Assembly (NCBI GenBank): GCA_003563755.1
Contig: PWUB01000168.1
Span: forward strand, 1-8,051
DNA from: Clostridia bacterium
Lineage (GTDB): Bacteria > Bacillota_E > SLMV01 > PUMD01
Reading direction: 5' to 3'
Length of the DNA: 8,051 nt
Part shown: piece by piece, positions 6,817-8,051 of the stretch
How the letters are laid out: every line of letters starts with the position of its first letter
How positions within the stretch are numbered: the stretch's first letter is position 1
Program-made: the position numbers and the translations under genes
Notes under the pieces: generated by a model
What the model saw: the letters and a program-made list of their open reading frames with translations, nothing else
Told to the model about the DNA's origin: nothing
The model's database searches: none

Positions 6817-7269
6817 TCACTCCTCCTCTGGTACCACCGTCACCTTTATGGACGCATCTATGTCCTCGTACAGGGATATCCGCACGTCGTGCTCTCCCAG
6901 TTCTCTCAGGGGTTCACTGAGATCGAGTCTCCGTCGGTCGACCTCCAGCCCGGTCTCCTCCCTGAGCGCGTCGATTATATCCTTGGCGGTGACTGAACCA
7001 AATAACCTACCGCTCTCACCGGCACGCGCCGAAATCTCCAGCTGCACACCGTCGAGCTTTTCGGCCATATAGCTGGCTTCGTCGCGGGCGCGTTCGGCTG
7101 CCGCCTCGCGCTTCTTTCTCTGCTCCTCCCAGCTCTGCATGGCCGCAGGAGTCGCCTCCTCCGCGAGTTCGCGGGGTATGAGGTAGTTGCGGGCGTACCC
7201 GTTGGCCACCTCCACCACCTCGCCGGCCTCACCCAGTCCATCCACATCGCTCATCAATATTACCTTCAC
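6817..7269 (-). CDS. rplI: 50S ribosomal protein L9 (bL9)
   Basis: bL9 binds 23S rRNA near the L1 stalk and reaches towards the small subunit; it helps to keep the reading frame. The length, 150 residues, is typical. The N-terminal RNA-binding domain shows the bL9 pattern DVDGLGEAGEVVEVANGYAR (8-27) followed by NYLIP. A long charged helix (about 45-75, rich in E, R, K and A) leads to the C-terminal domain, which contains GRLFGSVTAKDI. The start is GTG at 7269, with GGGGGAGG 7 nt upstream (7277-7284). The gene sits 43 nt after the DUF2232 membrane protein and 38 nt before dnaB, the common Firmicutes arrangement, but gdpP is absent from the upstream side. Confidence 0.98.
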   Translation of the reverse strand: MKVILMSDVDGLGEAGEVVEVANGYARNYLIPRELAEEATPAAMQSWEEQRKKREAAAERARDEASYMAEKLDGVQLEISARAGESGRLFGSVTAKDIIDALREETGLEVDRRRLDLSEPLRELGEHDVRISLYEDIDASIKVTVVPEEE

Positions 7270-7312
7270 GTTACCGCCTCCCCCGTTGTTGGCATATTGC
7301 GCTTTTTAGCCT

Positions 7313-8051
7313 TCAACCAGCTGCTCCTGATCCCATTCTGCCCCTGAAGTCAAGCCCGGAATCGAGAATAGCGGCCAGGGGGAGCAGAAGCAGCATCAGT
7401 GAGTTGAACGTCAATACTGCGCACAGTAACCCCGACAGCCAGCGGGAGCTGACAACGCGGCGAACGAAGTAGTACAGAAGGGCCACGCCGAACAGCAGAT
7501 ACCCCATGTTGGTGGCAAACAGGACATTGCCCGACAGCTCCCGCATGAAGGAGTCGGGCTGGGCGGCAAGCAGCACCTCGGCCAGAAAAGCCCCCAGCAG
7601 CAGCGGCGCCATCCATTTTGGAGCCTTCCAGGTAGCAAAAGAGGGCATGGGAGGCACCTCGTAGCCGAGGCGGGGTACTATCCATCGCGTCATCAGGTAC
7701 GTCCAGCTCGCATACATGAGGGCCGCCATCATGAACACGGCAGGGAAGACCATCTGCAGAAACTCCAGGGAATCTCTCATCTGCTGCCGCGTCTCCTCAA
7801 CGGCATCCGGGTCCATTCCCATACCGATGTAGATGTCAGCTGCACGCTCGATGCTTTCGACCATGGCGAACTGTATCTGGTCCACGAGGTTGACACCCAT
7901 GAGCGGGCCCGTGATCAGGATGGCCACCAAGAAGGCTGCCGCCACCACCCCGGTACCCGCTCCAATCATGGTCCCGGCACTCCAGTGGCGCTGCAGTCCC
8001 AGCCCGAAGGCCACTCCTATGAAACCGACGATGGCCACCCCCGCGAACAGC
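7313..8051 (-). CDS. yybS: YybS-like DUF2232 membrane protein, 5' end cut off by the window edge
   Basis: This is a polytopic membrane protein of unknown function. The reading frame is open to the right edge, and 245 codons are visible. A GTG at 8038 could serve as a start, but the frame continues upstream as LFAG and the protein is shorter than the roughly 300 residues usual for the family, so I treat it as 5'-partial. Counting residues from that GTG, six hydrophobic stretches appear at about 1-14, 26-46, 96-118, 144-160, 168-192 and 200-225. A soluble loop of about 40 residues (48-90), rich in charged residues and methionine, separates the second and third. The family-like stretch PRLGYEVPPMPSFATWKAPK follows the third segment. 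Position before rplI and dnaB is the main support for yybS over another DUF2232 member. Confidence 0.82.
   Translation of the reverse strand, partial: LFAGVAIVGFIGVAFGLGLQRHWSAGTMIGAGTGVVAAAFLVAILITGPLMGVNLVDQIQFAMVESIERAADIYIGMGMDPDAVEETRQQMRDSLEFLQMVFPAVFMMAALMYASWTYLMTRWIVPRLGYEVPPMPSFATWKAPKWMAPLLLGAFLAEVLLAAQPDSFMRELSGNVLFATNMGYLLFGVALLYYFVRRVVSSRWLSGLLCAVLTFNSLMLLLLPLAAILDSGLDFRGRMGSGAAG

Overview
The window reads as a GC-rich Gram-positive (Bacillota/Firmicutes-type) chromosome segment. The main reason is the gene order yybS-type membrane protein, rplI, dnaB and purA, which matches the conserved Bacillus/Clostridia order. A ytaF-type sporulation membrane protein adds weak support for a spore-forming lineage. 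I cannot name the species. Every gene I can support lies on the minus strand, so transcription runs from the right edge to the left edge.

Right to left, the layout is as follows. A 5'-truncated DUF2232/YybS membrane protein (7313-8051) is followed by rplI (ribosomal protein bL9), dnaB (replicative helicase), a FAD-dependent dehydrogenase-like protein of the COG2509 type, purA (adenylosuccinate synthetase) and ytaF (MntP-family membrane protein). Gaps are short (43, 38, -4, 1 and 62 nt with my start choices). Almost every gene has a GGAGG-type ribosome binding site 7-8 nt before its start, so these six genes look like one operon. dnaB and the FAD gene share an ATGA overlap, and the FAD gene and purA are one base apart, so their translation is probably coupled.

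After ytaF come three tRNA genes, Asp(GTC), Gly(CCC) and Thr(CGT), with a plausible sigma-A-type promoter in front of them. A perfect 9-bp GC-rich hairpin follows. Next is a long M14 zinc carboxypeptidase gene that runs off the left edge.

Functionally this is mostly housekeeping: ribosome, replication, AMP synthesis and tRNA supply. I see no mobile element, CRISPR array, phage gene or defence system. The points worth a second look are the uncharacterised FAD/cysteine-cluster protein coupled to dnaB and purA, the absence of gdpP between yybS and rplI, the T7 tract between two tRNAs, and the calcium-loop-like insertion in the M14 peptidase.
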